DNA of 64,000 nt, taken from NCBI RefSeq assembly GCF_002551005.1, contig NZ_NVOY01000058.1, positions 62,001-126,000 on the forward strand, read 5' to 3'. The position numbers and the translations under genes are program-made. Numbering within the stretch: the stretch's first letter is position 1; the number at the start of each line of letters is the position of its first letter. The DNA is from Bacillus pseudomycoides (lineage in GTDB: Bacteria; Bacillota; Bacilli; Bacillales; Bacillaceae_G). This document shows positions 10,139 through 18,950 of this stretch, one piece after another. The notes beneath the pieces are model-generated. The model made no database searches. It worked only from the letters and a program-made list of their open reading frames with translations, and had not been told where the DNA came from.

Positions 10139-11089
10139 TTGTCCTTTGCATCAGAAACAAAGAAGGAGCTAACAAAGCTCGAAATGAAGGAATGCTGTGA
10201 GAAAGCAGAGTTGTCAGCGTTACTTCGTATGAACGGTTCACTCTCCTTTTCAAACCGTCGTGTAATCATTGACATTCAAACGGAAAATGCAGCGATTGCT
10301 CGAAGAATTTATACATTATTGAAAAAAGGATATAACGTGACAGTTGAACTACTTGTGCGTAAGAAAATGCGCTTAAAGAAAAATAATGTGTACATCGTTC
10401 GTTTAGTTGAAAAAGCGCGTGAGATTTTATCAGATTTGCACATTGTACGAGAAGACTTTTCGTTTATTCGTAATATTTCACAAGAATTGATTGAGAAAAA
10501 GTGTTGTAAACGATCGTATTTACGCGGGGCGTTTTTAGCTGGCGGTTCCGTTAATAATCCGGAAACATCATCGTATCATTTAGAAATTTTTTCGTTATAC
10601 AAGGAACATAATGATGCGATATGTGAACTGATGAATGAATTTGCGTTAAACAGTAAAACGTTAGAAAGGCGAAAAGGGTACATTACGTATTTAAAGGAAG
10701 CGGAAAAGATTACCGAGTTCTTAAATATTATTGGGGCTCATAGCGCTCTTTTAAGGTTTGAAGATATTCGAATTGTCCGTGATATGCGTAATTCTGTAAA
10801 TCGTCTTGTGAACTGTGAAACAGCAAACTTAAATAAAACGATTGGTGCAGCTTTAAGACAAATTGAAAACATTCGTTATATTGACGAGACTGTTGGACTT
10901 GATTTTTTACCAGATAAATTACGTGAAATCGCAGAGCTACGTATCAATTATCAAGATGTTACATTGAAAGAATTAGGGGAAATGGTATCTGGGGGAAACA
11001 TTAGTAAGTCGGGTATCAATCATCGTTTGCGTAAAATTGATGACATTGCGGAGAAATTACGCGCTGGTGAAGCAGTTGTAAAAAAATAA
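10139..11089 (+). CDS. whiA: DNA-binding protein WhiA
   Basis: A 316-aa protein with an N-terminal LAGLIDADG-like homing-endonuclease fold (the [13 protein letters not shown] core around residues 135-150) and a C-terminal helix-turn-helix ([23 protein letters not shown]). WhiA is a nucleoid-associated regulator that in Bacillus influences cell division and chromosome segregation. The start is the TTG at 10139: the AGGAGGTG box contains the alternative GTG at 10130 and is correctly spaced from the TTG, giving the usual [11 protein letters not shown] start. Confidence 0.94.
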   Translation: MSFASETKKELTKLEMKECCEKAELSALLRMNGSLSFSNRRVIIDIQTENAAIARRIYTLLKKGYNVTVELLVRKKMRLKKNNVYIVRLVEKAREILSDLHIVREDFSFIRNISQELIEKKCCKRSYLRGAFLAGGSVNNPETSSYHLEIFSLYKEHNDAICELMNEFALNSKTLERRKGYITYLKEAEKITEFLNIIGAHSALLRFEDIRIVRDMRNSVNRLVNCETANLNKTIGAALRQIENIRYIDETVGLDFLPDKLREIAELRINYQDVTLKELGEMVSGGNISKSGINHRLRKIDDIAEKLRAGEAVVKK

Positions 11090-11110
11090 AAGGCAAAGGG
11101 GAATGGAACA

Positions 11111-11368
11111 GTGGTTCAAAAACGGGTAGAGGTGCTGTTGAAAACTGGATTACAAGCACGTCCGGCGGCGTTGTTTGTACAAGAAGCAAACCGTTTTCAA
11201 GCTAATATTTTTATGGAGAAAGACGGGAAAACGGTCAATGCTAAGAGCATTATGGGGATTATGAGCTTAGCCGTTGGATCTGGATGTGAAGTTACAATTA
11301 CGACAGAAGGATCAGATGAGACAGAAGCATTAGCAGCACTTGTTGCTTATGTGCAAAAAGAACAATAA
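11111..11368 (+). CDS. crh: Catabolite repression HPr-like protein Crh
   Basis: An 85-aa HPr paralogue. The active-site histidine 15 of HPr is replaced by glutamine (TGLQARPA, Q15), while the regulatory Ser46 (AKSIMGIMS) is kept. That combination defines Crh: it is phosphorylated by HPrK at Ser46 and acts as a CcpA co-effector, but cannot work in sugar uptake. The start is GTG behind AAAGGGGAATGG. It lies 21 bp after whiA and is closed by a terminator. Confidence 0.95.
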   Translation: MVQKRVEVLLKTGLQARPAALFVQEANRFQANIFMEKDGKTVNAKSIMGIMSLAVGSGCEVTITTEGSDETEALAALVAYVQKEQ

Positions 11369-11399
11369 AAAGCTATCGCGAATGTGCGATAGCTTTTTA
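11367..11399 (+). terminator. Terminator after crh
   Basis: AAAAAGCTATCGC and GCGATAGCTTTTT, a perfect 13-bp stem with a 6-nt loop overlapping the crh stop codon. Confidence 0.9.
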
Positions 11400-11507
11400 T
11401 TGTGGCTGAGGGTGTCGGTGGCTTCGCTTCTTCCGCCGAGGTAAAAAGCACCTCTTTGTCAGAAGCTCCATCCCCCTCCCATTCTGAGCAAGCCGCTTCC
11501 GCTTTTC

Positions 11508-12089
11508 TTAGCGGTTTGTGAAGATTTTGTCAATTAAGCCGTATTCTAATGCTTTTTCTGCTGTCATGAAGTTGTCACGCTCTGTGTCGCGCTCAATTAC
11601 TTCTAAATCTTGACCTGTACGCTCAGCAAGAATTTTGTTTAGCTTATCGCGTAAGAATAGGATACGTTTTGCAGCAATTTCGATTTCTGTCGCTTGTCCT
11701 TGTGCACCGCCAAGTGGTTGGTGAATCATAACTTCACTGTTTGGAAGCGCGAAACGTTTTCCTTTTTCACCAGCTGCAAGTAAGAAAGCACCCATAGATG
11801 CAGCCATACCGATGCAAATTGTAGATACGTTTGGTTTAATGAATTGCATTGTATCGTAAATTGCCATACCAGCTGTAATAGAGCCACCAGGACTGTTGAT
11901 ATATATATGAATATCTTTTTCTGGGTCTTGTGATTCTAAAAATAAAAGCTGAGAAACGATTGAGTTTGCTACGTTGTCATCAATTGCGCTACCGAGCATG
12001 ATGATACGGTCTTTTAACAAACGAGAGTAAATATCGTAAGCACGTTCCCCGCGATTTGTTTGTTCAATAACTGTAGGAATTAAATTCAT
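11508..12089 (-). CDS. clpP: ATP-dependent Clp protease proteolytic subunit
   Basis: A 193-aa ClpP with an intact triad: Ser98 in GMAASMGAF, His123 in MIHQPLGG and Asp172 in ERDTERDNF. It forms the tetradecameric chamber that works with ClpX/ClpC/ClpE in protein quality control and sporulation. The AAAGGAGG ribosome site is strong. The promoter is overlapped by a CtsR heptad repeat, predicting heat-shock and protein-stress control. It is convergent with crh. Confidence 0.96.
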   Translation of the reverse strand: MNLIPTVIEQTNRGERAYDIYSRLLKDRIIMLGSAIDDNVANSIVSQLLFLESQDPEKDIHIYINSPGGSITAGMAIYDTMQFIKPNVSTICIGMAASMGAFLLAAGEKGKRFALPNSEVMIHQPLGGAQGQATEIEIAAKRILFLRDKLNKILAERTGQDLEVIERDTERDNFMTAEKALEYGLIDKIFTNR

Positions 12090-12125
12090 GTGTAACTTCC
12101 TCCTTTAACACATTTGTTAGTTTTA

Positions 12126-12154
12126 TAATACAATTATGGTCAATAAAGGTCAAA
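12126..12154 (-). promoter_or_regulatory. clpP promoter with CtsR operator
   Basis: On the plus strand GGTCAAT-AAA-GGTCAAA (12138-12154) matches the CtsR heptad repeat (GGTCAAA-NAN-GGTCAAA) with one mismatch. Read on the minus strand, TTGACC is the -35, followed by a 17-bp spacer and TATTAT as -10. The operator covers the -35 and much of the spacer. Confidence 0.85.
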
Positions 12155-12278
12155 CGAAACCACTTCAGTTTAAAAAAATATGTAGGTGTATCATGTTAAT
12201 TCGCTATGAATGAGGAATTCCCTTTTTCTATATCTTCCTCATCATAACCGAATTGTATGAATTTAAACATACTTATGC

Positions 12279-12362
12279 GCACCCCTTTTTTAGGTGGGCG
12301 AGTACAATTTCCTTGTTCTTTGCATTTCAGCGGCTTATCAAATGGATTTATATAGACATAAA
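12279..12362. repeat. Dispersed repeat, family A, divergent copy
   Basis: ACCCCTTTTTTAGGTGGGCG followed about 60 bp later by AAATGGATTTATATAGACA. The copy at 31405-31527 has ACCCCTTTTCTTTTAAGGG and AAATGGATTTATATAAGACA in the same order. The similarity is clear at both ends and weak in the middle. Confidence 0.4.
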
Positions 12363-12399
12363 AAAAGAACGCCGTTACGTATATAAGCGTTCTTTTTCG
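12359..12399 (-). terminator. Terminator of the spoVA2-like operon
   Basis: On the minus strand AAAAAGAACGC pairs with GCGTTCTTTTT around an AT-rich loop, just downstream of the DUF421 stop codon. Confidence 0.75.
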
Positions 12400-12401
12400 T
12401 A

Positions 12402-13277
12402 CTATTCTTTCAGTAAATACGTTACTTTATTTAAAATTTCCTCTAGCCTCTTGGCATTGTTTACATACATGTTCGCGGCGGTACTTGATTTCGTTTCTAA
12501 AGAAAAGAGTTCAAGATCAGCATGACACTTCTTTAAGGAAGCGAGTAATAATGGTTTATCTTGGGGAGAAGGCATTTGAATTTTATCGTTGTATATGTCG
12601 ACAGTGAGTTGGCCGTAGGAGTCGACTTGTCCAATGAATACGTTGTCGATTGCAACCCCTATTTTTTCGAGTTCAGTGCGAACCCAAGCACGGTTATGGC
12701 CGCTTGCTGCAAGAGGTTCATCCATTATGTTTCCATCCATAATGACTGTGTGCGTTTCTTTTTCATTTGGTAGTTTTAATCCGATATCTTTTGCAGTTAA
12801 TGGTTGTCTGTCTTTCTTTAATAATACGTTTAATTCACCGCTCGGCTCTAATATAGCGAATTCAACATCGGTTATGTTGAATACATCTTTTTTTCGCAGA
12901 AGCTCTAGTAGTTCGTCGCTCGTATATTTTTCCTTTTTTAAATTATCTTCGAGTACTTTGCCATCTTTTATAAAAATAGTGGATTTACCCTCTACAAAAT
13001 CTCGTACCGTCTTATTTTTTAAGGAAATTAGTCCTGCGAAAAAGGGTATGATAGCAAAAACCAGCATACTGGAAATACCGTGGAAGAAGTTTTGTTCCAA
13101 CCCTGTCGATACTTCTGCAGCGATATCACCAATCGTCATACCTGCTATGTATTCAAAAAAGGAAAGTTGAGAGATTTGTCTTTTGCCAAGCCATTTCGTA
13201 ATGGCGAATAAAACAATTAAGACAAATAAAGAACGTATAATGACAAGTGGCCATTCTGGTATGTGAATGTCAGGCAT
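12402..13277 (-). CDS. DUF421 (YetF-like) membrane protein of a spoVA2-type operon
   Basis: A 291-aa protein with three N-terminal transmembrane helices (about residues 10-80) and a cytoplasmic C-terminal YetF domain (DNLKKEKYTSDELLELLR, then the VFNITDVEFAILEPSGEL region). It is the last gene of a seven-gene minus-strand group of sporulation genes. DUF421 proteins occur at this place in spoVA2mob operons of heat-resistant Bacillus spores. The start has GGAGGGAATATAC upstream. Expression late in the forespore is expected, but the exact function is unknown. Confidence 0.85.
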   Translation of the reverse strand: MPDIHIPEWPLVIIRSLFVLIVLFAITKWLGKRQISQLSFFEYIAGMTIGDIAAEVSTGLEQNFFHGISSMLVFAIIPFFAGLISLKNKTVRDFVEGKSTIFIKDGKVLEDNLKKEKYTSDELLELLRKKDVFNITDVEFAILEPSGELNVLLKKDRQPLTAKDIGLKLPNEKETHTVIMDGNIMDEPLAASGHNRAWVRTELEKIGVAIDNVFIGQVDSYGQLTVDIYNDKIQMPSPQDKPLLLASLKKCHADLELFSLETKSSTAANMYVNNAKRLEEILNKVTYLLKE

Positions 13278-13297
13278 GTATATTCCCTCCAGTCTTC

Positions 13298-13504
13298 CTA
13301 AAATCCTTTATATTGTGGTTCTTCTCGTTCTAATGTTGAAACTCGCTCTTGTACGTCAGCGATTATACTATCCATCTCTAACATACATTCATGAAAAACG
13401 CGCTTTGCTTCTTGATCAGCAGAGTTTTGTGAAAGGGCACTTAAACTTGCTTGTGCACCTTTTAAACTAGCAAGGCATGTTTTTACACTTGCAACAACGG
13501 TCAT
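13298..13504 (-). CDS. DUF1657 small protein
   Basis: A 68-aa soluble helical protein, MTVVASVKTCLASLKGAQAS at the start, then TLEREEPQYKGF at the end. It is paralogous to the product of 16004-16210 at the other end of the operon; both share the LK-AQASL and EEPQY motifs. DUF1657 proteins are known in spoVA2-type operons and their role is unknown. It lies 20 bp before the DUF421 gene and 11 bp after spoVAEB. Confidence 0.85.
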   Translation of the reverse strand: MTVVASVKTCLASLKGAQASLSALSQNSADQEAKRVFHECMLEMDSIIADVQERVSTLEREEPQYKGF

Positions 13505-13515
13505 GAGAACACCTC

Positions 13516-13866
13516 TTATCCTTTTGGTTTAAATAATAAAGCTCCAATAAATCCGAAGATAATTGCGGCGGATACACCAGCGCTTGTTACTTTAAACATT
13601 CCTGTTATAACGCCGATGATGCCATGTTCAGCCGCTTCTGCCATTGCACCGTGAACGAGAGCGTTCCCAAAGCTTGTAATCGGAACCGTTGCACCAGCTC
13701 CGGCAAAATCAATTAATGGTTCATACAAATTAAATCCATCTAATATGGCCCCAATGACAACAAGTGTCGCCATTGTATGAGCAGGAGTGAGTTTGAAGAC
13801 GTCGAACATAATTTGTCCAATGACACAAATGAGGCCGCCAATTACAAAAGCCCAAAAAAAGATCAT
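13516..13866 (-). CDS. spoVAEB: Stage V sporulation protein AEB
   Basis: A 116-aa membrane protein with four hydrophobic segments, beginning [19 protein letters not shown]. Its sequence resembles SpoVAC of the same operon ([15 protein letters not shown] / GFGNSVIAA), as known for the SpoVAC/SpoVAEB pair. SpoVA proteins form the inner-membrane channel for dipicolinic acid. It starts 3 bp after the spoVAD stop. Confidence 0.9.
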   Translation of the reverse strand: MIFFWAFVIGGLICVIGQIMFDVFKLTPAHTMATLVVIGAILDGFNLYEPLIDFAGAGATVPITSFGNALVHGAMAEAAEHGIIGVITGMFKVTSAGVSAAIIFGFIGALLFKPKG

Positions 13867-13869
13867 GTA

Positions 13870-14880
13870 TTATACACCTCCAACTTCAATGGATACTGCA
13901 TGAGCGATACAAGGAATCGTTTCTTGTTGCTGGAAAGTTAGTGGGGAAAGTAAGGCCCCAGTAGCAACTACAAGTATTTTGCGAAACTCTCCTTTTTTCA
14001 TTCGGTTTAATAAATGCCCATACACAACAGTTGCTGAGCAGCCTGGACCGCTTGCTCCTGCTAAAATAGGTTGGTCATCTCTGTAAATGAGTAATCCGCA
14101 ATCTAGAAATTGTTCGCTTCGTATTGATGTTCCTTGTTTACGCAGTAAGTCAAAGGCAATTTCGCGTCCTACATGACCGAGATCGCCCGTTACAATTAAG
14201 TCGTAGTAGGATACGTCGATTTGTCGTTCTCTTAAATGTGCTTCAATCGTGTCGACAGCAGCAGGAGCCATAGCTCCTCCCATATTAAACGGATCAGTTA
14301 GCCCCATATCGATCACTCTTCCAATTGTTGCTGATGTTACGCAAGGTCCATCTCCTTGGTCGCTTAATAAGGCAACCCCAGCTCCTGTTACTGTCCACTG
14401 CGCAGTAGGGGGTTTTTGTCCTCCGTATTCAGTTGGATATCTGAACTGTTTTTCTACAGCAGTATTATGACTTGATGCTCCTGCTAATAAATATTTTGCT
14501 CCTTTTGCATTTACGATGCTTGCACCTAAAGCAAGTCCCTCCATCGAGGTGGAACAAGCCCCGAATAATCCGAGATAGGGAGTACCGAGTGTCCGGCAAG
14601 CAAAGCTGGAAGGGGTAATTTGATTAATTAAATCTCCAGCCAGGATAAATTGAATATCTTCTTTCCGTAGTTTTGCTTTTTCAGTTGCCCTGCTGCAGGC
14701 TTCTTCCAATAAAACCCGATGTGCCTTTTCGTAGGAGTCTTGTCCTAACCATAAATTGTCGTGCAATGTATCGAAATCATCAGGGATTTTGCCGTTCGCT
14801 TCAAATGGTCCGCCAATGACACCAGTTGATATAATCACGGGTTTGTTTTCAAATACCCATGTTCGGTGGCCTTGTAACAT
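13870..14880 (-). CDS. spoVAD: Stage V sporulation protein AD
   Basis: A 336-aa protein of thiolase-like fold. In B. subtilis SpoVAD binds dipicolinic acid and is needed for its uptake into the forespore. Family landmarks are visible: ISTGVIGGPFEANGKIPDDFD near the N-terminus, GLFGACSTSMEGLALGAS around residues 100-117, and a late SGPGCSATVVYGHL. The ATG abuts the spoVAC stop (0 bp apart), so translation is coupled. Confidence 0.93.
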   Translation of the reverse strand: MLQGHRTWVFENKPVIISTGVIGGPFEANGKIPDDFDTLHDNLWLGQDSYEKAHRVLLEEACSRATEKAKLRKEDIQFILAGDLINQITPSSFACRTLGTPYLGLFGACSTSMEGLALGASIVNAKGAKYLLAGASSHNTAVEKQFRYPTEYGGQKPPTAQWTVTGAGVALLSDQGDGPCVTSATIGRVIDMGLTDPFNMGGAMAPAAVDTIEAHLRERQIDVSYYDLIVTGDLGHVGREIAFDLLRKQGTSIRSEQFLDCGLLIYRDDQPILAGASGPGCSATVVYGHLLNRMKKGEFRKILVVATGALLSPLTFQQQETIPCIAHAVSIEVGGV

Positions 14881-15357
14881 TTAAAACCCTCCCCATTGGA
14901 CTAGAATCGTTCGAATCAGTGCAATCACAAAAGCGGAAAATACACCAAATAAAATAACAGATCCGGCTAATTTAAACATATTCCCGCCCACTCCAAGAAC
15001 AAAACCTTCCGTCCGGTGCTCAATACAAGCTGCTATGACAGAGTTTCCAAATCCGGTAACAGGAACAGCTGTACCTGCCCCGCCAAACTGAGCTAATCGA
15101 TCGTATACACCGAAACCTGTTAAGAGCATGGAAATAAAGATCATTGTCGCTACGGTTGGATTCCCCGCAGATCGTTCCGTAAAATCGAAATAAGTAATAT
15201 AAAATGCGGAGATCAGTTGACCGATTAAACAAATGAATCCACCTACAAAAAAAGCTTTTATACAATTTTTGAGAACAGGACGCTTTGGTTCACGCTGCTG
15301 TTCAAATTTTTTATATTCTTGTTGTACTGGTGATAAGTCTTTGTTTTGGCTCGACAT
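14881..15357 (-). CDS. spoVAC: Stage V sporulation protein AC
   Basis: A 158-aa integral membrane protein with four hydrophobic segments after a 30-residue hydrophilic head. SpoVAC of B. subtilis behaves as a mechanosensitive channel that releases Ca-dipicolinate at germination. The GGAGTAVPVTGFGNSVIAAC motif is typical. It sits between the lipoprotein gene and spoVAD. Confidence 0.92.
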   Translation of the reverse strand: MSSQNKDLSPVQQEYKKFEQQREPKRPVLKNCIKAFFVGGFICLIGQLISAFYITYFDFTERSAGNPTVATMIFISMLLTGFGVYDRLAQFGGAGTAVPVTGFGNSVIAACIEHRTEGFVLGVGGNMFKLAGSVILFGVFSAFVIALIRTILVQWGGF

Positions 15358-15391
15358 ATGAATCCATCCTTTTCTATGTTGAAAAGTATTA

Positions 15392-15886
15392 TTAAATATC
15401 GGAATGCATTTCTTCTTTAACTACTTTTAGTTGTTTTTTTATTTCTTTCTTATCTGCTTCTTTGTTTTTAATCTTCGTTTCTAATTTATCTAGTAACATG
15501 AAAATTTTTTTATCCATACTGACATAAATTTTTAAATTAGGATACGTCTTTTCTAATGTCTGTTTCGTTTCCTTTTTCAATTTCTTTAGTTGAAATCGTT
15601 CGTGGTGCTCTGGTTTCGCGGCTACGTATAGTTCGTTATCAAAATTCACCGCTTTTACGTCAATCATTTCTTCCATATTAAAAATTTTATCTTTCGCTTG
15701 AGTTGCTATGGATTGATCAACAGTCTCCATACTGACATTTTTTAATTGTGTCTCTGTTTTAGTTGTTTTGTGCTCTTCTTTCTCATTTGCTTCTTTTTTT
15801 ACTTTTTTATCTAGTGGACTGTTACAGCCGCTTAGGAAACTGAAGAAGAGAAGGAATAACGAAGTAATGATCCTAAATTTTTGCAT
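15392..15886 (-). CDS. YhcN/YlaJ-type sporulation lipoprotein
   Basis: A 164-aa lipoprotein: signal peptide MQKFRIITSLFLLFFSFL with lipobox LSGC (Cys21), then a lysine/glutamate-rich linker and a YhcN/YlaJ-like domain (KIFNMEEMIDVKAVNFDNE, then YVAAK). Such proteins localise to the forespore inner membrane. A gene of this type occupies the same place in spoVA2mob operons, upstream of spoVAC. The C-terminal third is highly charged. Confidence 0.82.
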   Translation of the reverse strand: MQKFRIITSLFLLFFSFLSGCNSPLDKKVKKEANEKEEHKTTKTETQLKNVSMETVDQSIATQAKDKIFNMEEMIDVKAVNFDNELYVAAKPEHHERFQLKKLKKETKQTLEKTYPNLKIYVSMDKKIFMLLDKLETKIKNKEADKKEIKKQLKVVKEEMHSDI

Positions 15887-15926
15887 TGTATCATTCCATT
15901 TCTATAGCTCTATGTAATTTGAGGTG

Positions 15927-15956
15927 AAAAAAGGATGATATTGTATCACCCTTTTT
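15927..15956 (-). terminator. Hairpin between first DUF1657 gene and the lipoprotein gene
   Basis: On the minus strand AAAAAGGGTGATA pairs with TATCATCCTTTTTT. It would end or attenuate a transcript from the 16004-16210 gene before the spoVA genes. Confidence 0.6.
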
Positions 15957-16003
15957 CCGGTTCAGCATAAAGCGGGTATTATTCTGTTTGATAAAAACGC
16001 CCT

Positions 16004-16210
16004 TTACTGCTGTGTGTATTGAGGTTCTTCTTGTTGAACCTCTTGAACGCGCGGAGATAAAGAATCAATAATGGATTGCGTTTGTTGTGCTGCGCTTTGG
16101 AATAATTGCTTTGCTTGTTGGTTATCAGTATCAAGAGCGAATCCCTCTAAGCTCGCTTGTGCACTTTTTAATCCTGAAACAGTTTGTTTAAGTTTCGTAA
16201 TTACAGTCAT
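16004..16210 (-). CDS. DUF1657 small protein (first gene of spoVA2-type group)
   Basis: A 68-aa protein, MTVITKLKQTVSGLKSAQAS at the start and EEPQYTQQ at the end, paralogous to the 13298-13504 product. AGAGGAGGAATTACGT provides a strong ribosome site. The gene heads the spoVA2-like group and is separated from the lipoprotein gene by a 117-bp gap with a terminator-like hairpin. A sigma-G promoter would be expected upstream, but I found no unambiguous one. Confidence 0.85.
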   Translation of the reverse strand: MTVITKLKQTVSGLKSAQASLEGFALDTDNQQAKQLFQSAAQQTQSIIDSLSPRVQEVQQEEPQYTQQ

Positions 16211-16755
16211 AACGTAATTCCTCCTCTAGTTGAATTGAATTTCAATCATTAGAATTTGTGAATGTGTGTTGAAATATAATTACCAATTTTAGGTTCCTTT
16301 CGGGATCTGTACATTTTTTTTCGGTTCATCACCAAAAGCCGGGGGTGATATATAGATAGATATACACTCCACTCCGAGTGGACGCTTTCCACGGGCGAGA
16401 GCGAGCCTCCTCGGCAAGCCTGCGGGGTCTCACTTCCCTCGCTATTCCCACAGGAGTCGCCACTCTCCGTTCCGTGTATTAAAAATAATTCATTTTCAAA
16501 AAAATCAACCCCATGTTATGGTGATGAACCTTTTTTTCTCTATATAATTTGAGAACATAATGATTTTTGATGACAAATTATAATATCAGTAGTTATATTT
16601 ATTTAATAATAACGATGATGTATGAATTTGTAGGCTATTGATTGAGGGTATCTTTAGGAAGTACATATTTTATATTTCGTTGTTCAAAATATTATGTATC
16701 AATTCAAATTAGGAGAGTAAAAATTAGTAAATAGCGAGTAAAAGGAGAAAGAGTT
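16211..16755. other. Intergenic region between the spoVA2-like group and the KimA-like gene
   Basis: Two divergent promoters must lie here. The left third holds the DUF1657 leader, the middle a GC-rich repeat (16364-16480), the right third AT-rich sequence leading to a GGAGAAAGAG ribosome site. I looked for a ydaO-type c-di-AMP riboswitch, which often precedes kimA, and did not see its conserved blocks. Confidence 0.45.
16364..16480. repeat. GC-rich interspersed repeat
   Basis: CACTCCACTCCGAGTGGACG, then CTTTCCACGGGCGAGAGCGA, then GCGGGGTCTCA and ACAGGAGTCGCCACT. The block is markedly more GC-rich than its surroundings and can fold on itself. I recognise it as a type of repeat common between genes in Bacillus, but cannot name the family. 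Confidence 0.5.
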
Positions 16756-18669
16756 ATGGATCATCACACTTTGGTTAGATGGTTAGAAGCAGTGTTAATT
16801 ATAGTTGCATTACTTGCAATTTGGTTTTCTGCAAGTAATTTCAGTAGTGTGAAGCGATTTTTAATCGGTCGTCCGATGCGAACGTCAGAGCTTCATGCGC
16901 ACCATAACAAATTATTTTGGTTAATTGCGCTGCCTATCCTGTCAGCAGACTTGTATTCATCTGTTGCGTATGGACCTGAATCAGGAATGACAGAGCTGGC
17001 AGGTCTTGGTCCTGATGCGAAATGGTTGATTATGCCGATTACCATTTCGACTATTGTTCTTTTGGCAATTTTGATTGTGTCGTATATTATGGGGATTTTA
17101 GCCTATCCAAACGGCGGGGGAGCGTATGCCATTGCGAAAGATAATTTCAAGCAGCGCTGGGTTTCTCTTGTTGCCTCTAGTTCTTTGCTTGTTGATTATG
17201 TATTGACCGTAGCGGTATCCGTATCTGCAGCGATAGAAGCGATTTCTTCTGCGTATCCTGTAGTCGCTCCATATGAAACGATTTTGGCGATTTTATGCGT
17301 TGTTATCTTAGTACTTATAAACTTGCGAGGGGTAGCAGAATCAGCTCGCGTATTTGCTTGGCCGACATTTGGTTTTATGATCTGTATGCTGATTTTAATT
17401 TTCACAGGATTTTTTGACGAATTTCGTCACGGATTTGTTCAGCCGAGTACACCGAGCTTTGGAACAGTTCCAGAAGGCTTAACAACTTTATTAATTTTGA
17501 AGGCGTTCAGTTCAGCTTGTTCAGCACTTACAGGAATTGAGACGATTTCAAATGCAGTTCCTATTTTTAGAGAACCGCAGCAAAAAAACGCAATTAGAAC
17601 GTATATTGCTTTAGGTTCGATCACAGCTGTGACACTTTTAGGGTTTTCGTATCATCTGTATGTGAAAGGCGTTACGCCAGATCCGCACAATACGATGTTG
17701 TCACAGTTGACTGGTATGTATTTTGGACATGGAATTTTATATCAAGTGATTATATGGTTTACGTTTATTGTGTTAATTTTAGCGGCAAATTCTACATTTA
17801 CGGGATTTTCTCAGCTTGCTGCGATTGTAGCAGCAGACGGATATTTACCCCGAAGTTTAACAAATCGCGGAGACCGTTTAGGATATTCGAATGGAATTAT
17901 TGCGTTAGCATCGTTGGCATGTATTTTGATTATATCGTTTCATGCGCATACGAATGCATTAATTCCACTATACGCAATCGGTGTGTTCCTTTCGTTTACA
18001 GTAGCGCAAATTGGTTTAATGCGCCGCTGGAAGCGAGTAAAAGGATCGCATTGGAAAATCAAGTTTACGATTAATACAGTTGGTGCTGTAATTACATCAA
18101 TCGTTGCCGTTATTTTTGCTGTTACGAAGTTTACAGGCGGCGCTTGGGTTGTGTTAGTTGTCTTGCCTATTATTATTTTCATCTCAATGTCCATTCACAA
18201 GCATTATGAAGATGTTGCAAAAGAATTACGCATCGATATGCAACTGGTACGTCCAGAAGCAAGCGATGTAGTCACGCTCGTTTTAGTGTCAGGTGTTCAC
18301 CGTGTTGTGAACAATACGATATCCTTTGCGAAGAGTGTAGATGTTGATCCGATTGCTGTATACGTTGGTTTCGATGAGGAATCTATAAATAAAATGGAGA
18401 AAAAGTGGAAAGACTGGGGAACTCCTTGTAGACTAGTCGTTCTACGCAGTAAATATCGTTCTATTCTTGAACCGCTGAATCGTCTTATTAAAACGATAGA
18501 GGCGAAACAAAAAGATGGGGGACATATTCATATTATTATTCCGCAGTTCATTCCGCATAAATGGTGGCACAATGCGTTGCATAACCAAAGTGCACTTCTG
18601 TTACGTATGTGGTTTATGCGCAATAAAGATATTGTCATTACAACGGTTCCGTATCATTTGCATAAGTAA
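16756..18669 (+). CDS. KimA/KUP-family potassium importer-like permease
   Basis: A 637-aa membrane protein with about 12-13 hydrophobic segments and a C-terminal cytoplasmic domain from about residue 480. The LSADLYSSVAYGPES, YPNGGGAYAIAKDNF and KAFSSACSALTGIETISNA motifs, and the C-terminus (ILEPLNRLIKTIEAK, IIPQFIPHKWWHNALHNQSA), closely follow B. subtilis KimA (YdaO), a proton-coupled K+ importer inhibited by c-di-AMP. It carries an additional N-terminal hydrophobic segment (EAVLIIVALLAIWFS) before the LIGRP motif where KimA normally begins. A generic amino-acid permease is the alternative label; the KimA-like C-terminus argues against it. Confidence 0.8.
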   Translation: MDHHTLVRWLEAVLIIVALLAIWFSASNFSSVKRFLIGRPMRTSELHAHHNKLFWLIALPILSADLYSSVAYGPESGMTELAGLGPDAKWLIMPITISTIVLLAILIVSYIMGILAYPNGGGAYAIAKDNFKQRWVSLVASSSLLVDYVLTVAVSVSAAIEAISSAYPVVAPYETILAILCVVILVLINLRGVAESARVFAWPTFGFMICMLILIFTGFFDEFRHGFVQPSTPSFGTVPEGLTTLLILKAFSSACSALTGIETISNAVPIFREPQQKNAIRTYIALGSITAVTLLGFSYHLYVKGVTPDPHNTMLSQLTGMYFGHGILYQVIIWFTFIVLILAANSTFTGFSQLAAIVAADGYLPRSLTNRGDRLGYSNGIIALASLACILIISFHAHTNALIPLYAIGVFLSFTVAQIGLMRRWKRVKGSHWKIKFTINTVGAVITSIVAVIFAVTKFTGGAWVVLVVLPIIIFISMSIHKHYEDVAKELRIDMQLVRPEASDVVTLVLVSGVHRVVNNTISFAKSVDVDPIAVYVGFDEESINKMEKKWKDWGTPCRLVVLRSKYRSILEPLNRLIKTIEAKQKDGGHIHIIIPQFIPHKWWHNALHNQSALLLRMWFMRNKDIVITTVPYHLHK

Positions 18670-18681
18670 TATCGTTTCATT

Positions 18682-18720
18682 ATATACGGCCTACATCGCG
18701 TAACGATGTAGGCCGTATAT
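18682..18720 (+). terminator. Hairpin after the KimA-like gene
   Basis: ATACGGCCTACATCG and CGATGTAGGCCGTAT form a perfect, GC-rich 15-bp stem with a short loop. There is no long T-run, so termination strength is uncertain. Confidence 0.65.
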
Positions 18721-18831
18721 TGTATGTCAGCCATTGTGACGTAAGAAGTAATTGCTTCCAAAACGAAGATATCGTATAATAAACAGTGCGCGATAGGATA
18801 AAAAGAAGTCCTTTTGCAGTAGAATGATCAT

Positions 18832-18907
18832 GCGCCCATAGCTCAGTCGGATAGAGCGGTGGTTTCCGGTACCACGTCTGCCGGGGGTTCGAATCCCTCT
18901 GGGCGCG
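18832..18907 (+). tRNA. tRNA-Arg (anticodon CCG)
   Basis: A 76-nt cloverleaf: acceptor GCGCCCA/TGGGCGC with discriminator G; D arm GCTCAGTCGGATAGAGC; anticodon arm GTGGT-TTCCGGT-ACCAC with CCG in the loop; T arm CGGGGGTTCGAATCCCTC. CCA is not encoded. It reads CGG codons. A terminator follows. Confidence 0.96.
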
Positions 18908-18910
18908 TCG

Positions 18911-18950
18911 AAAAGTCCTAACTTACATTTGTAGGTTAGGGCTTTTTTAT
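18911..18950 (+). terminator. Terminator after tRNA-Arg
   Basis: AAGTCCTAACTTACA and TGTAGGTTAGGGCTT arms followed by TTTTTT. Confidence 0.85.

Noticed and set aside
12253-13170. Plus-strand frames opposite the DUF421 gene
   Set aside because: No ribosome sites or recognisable folds; they are antisense shadows of a clear membrane-protein gene.
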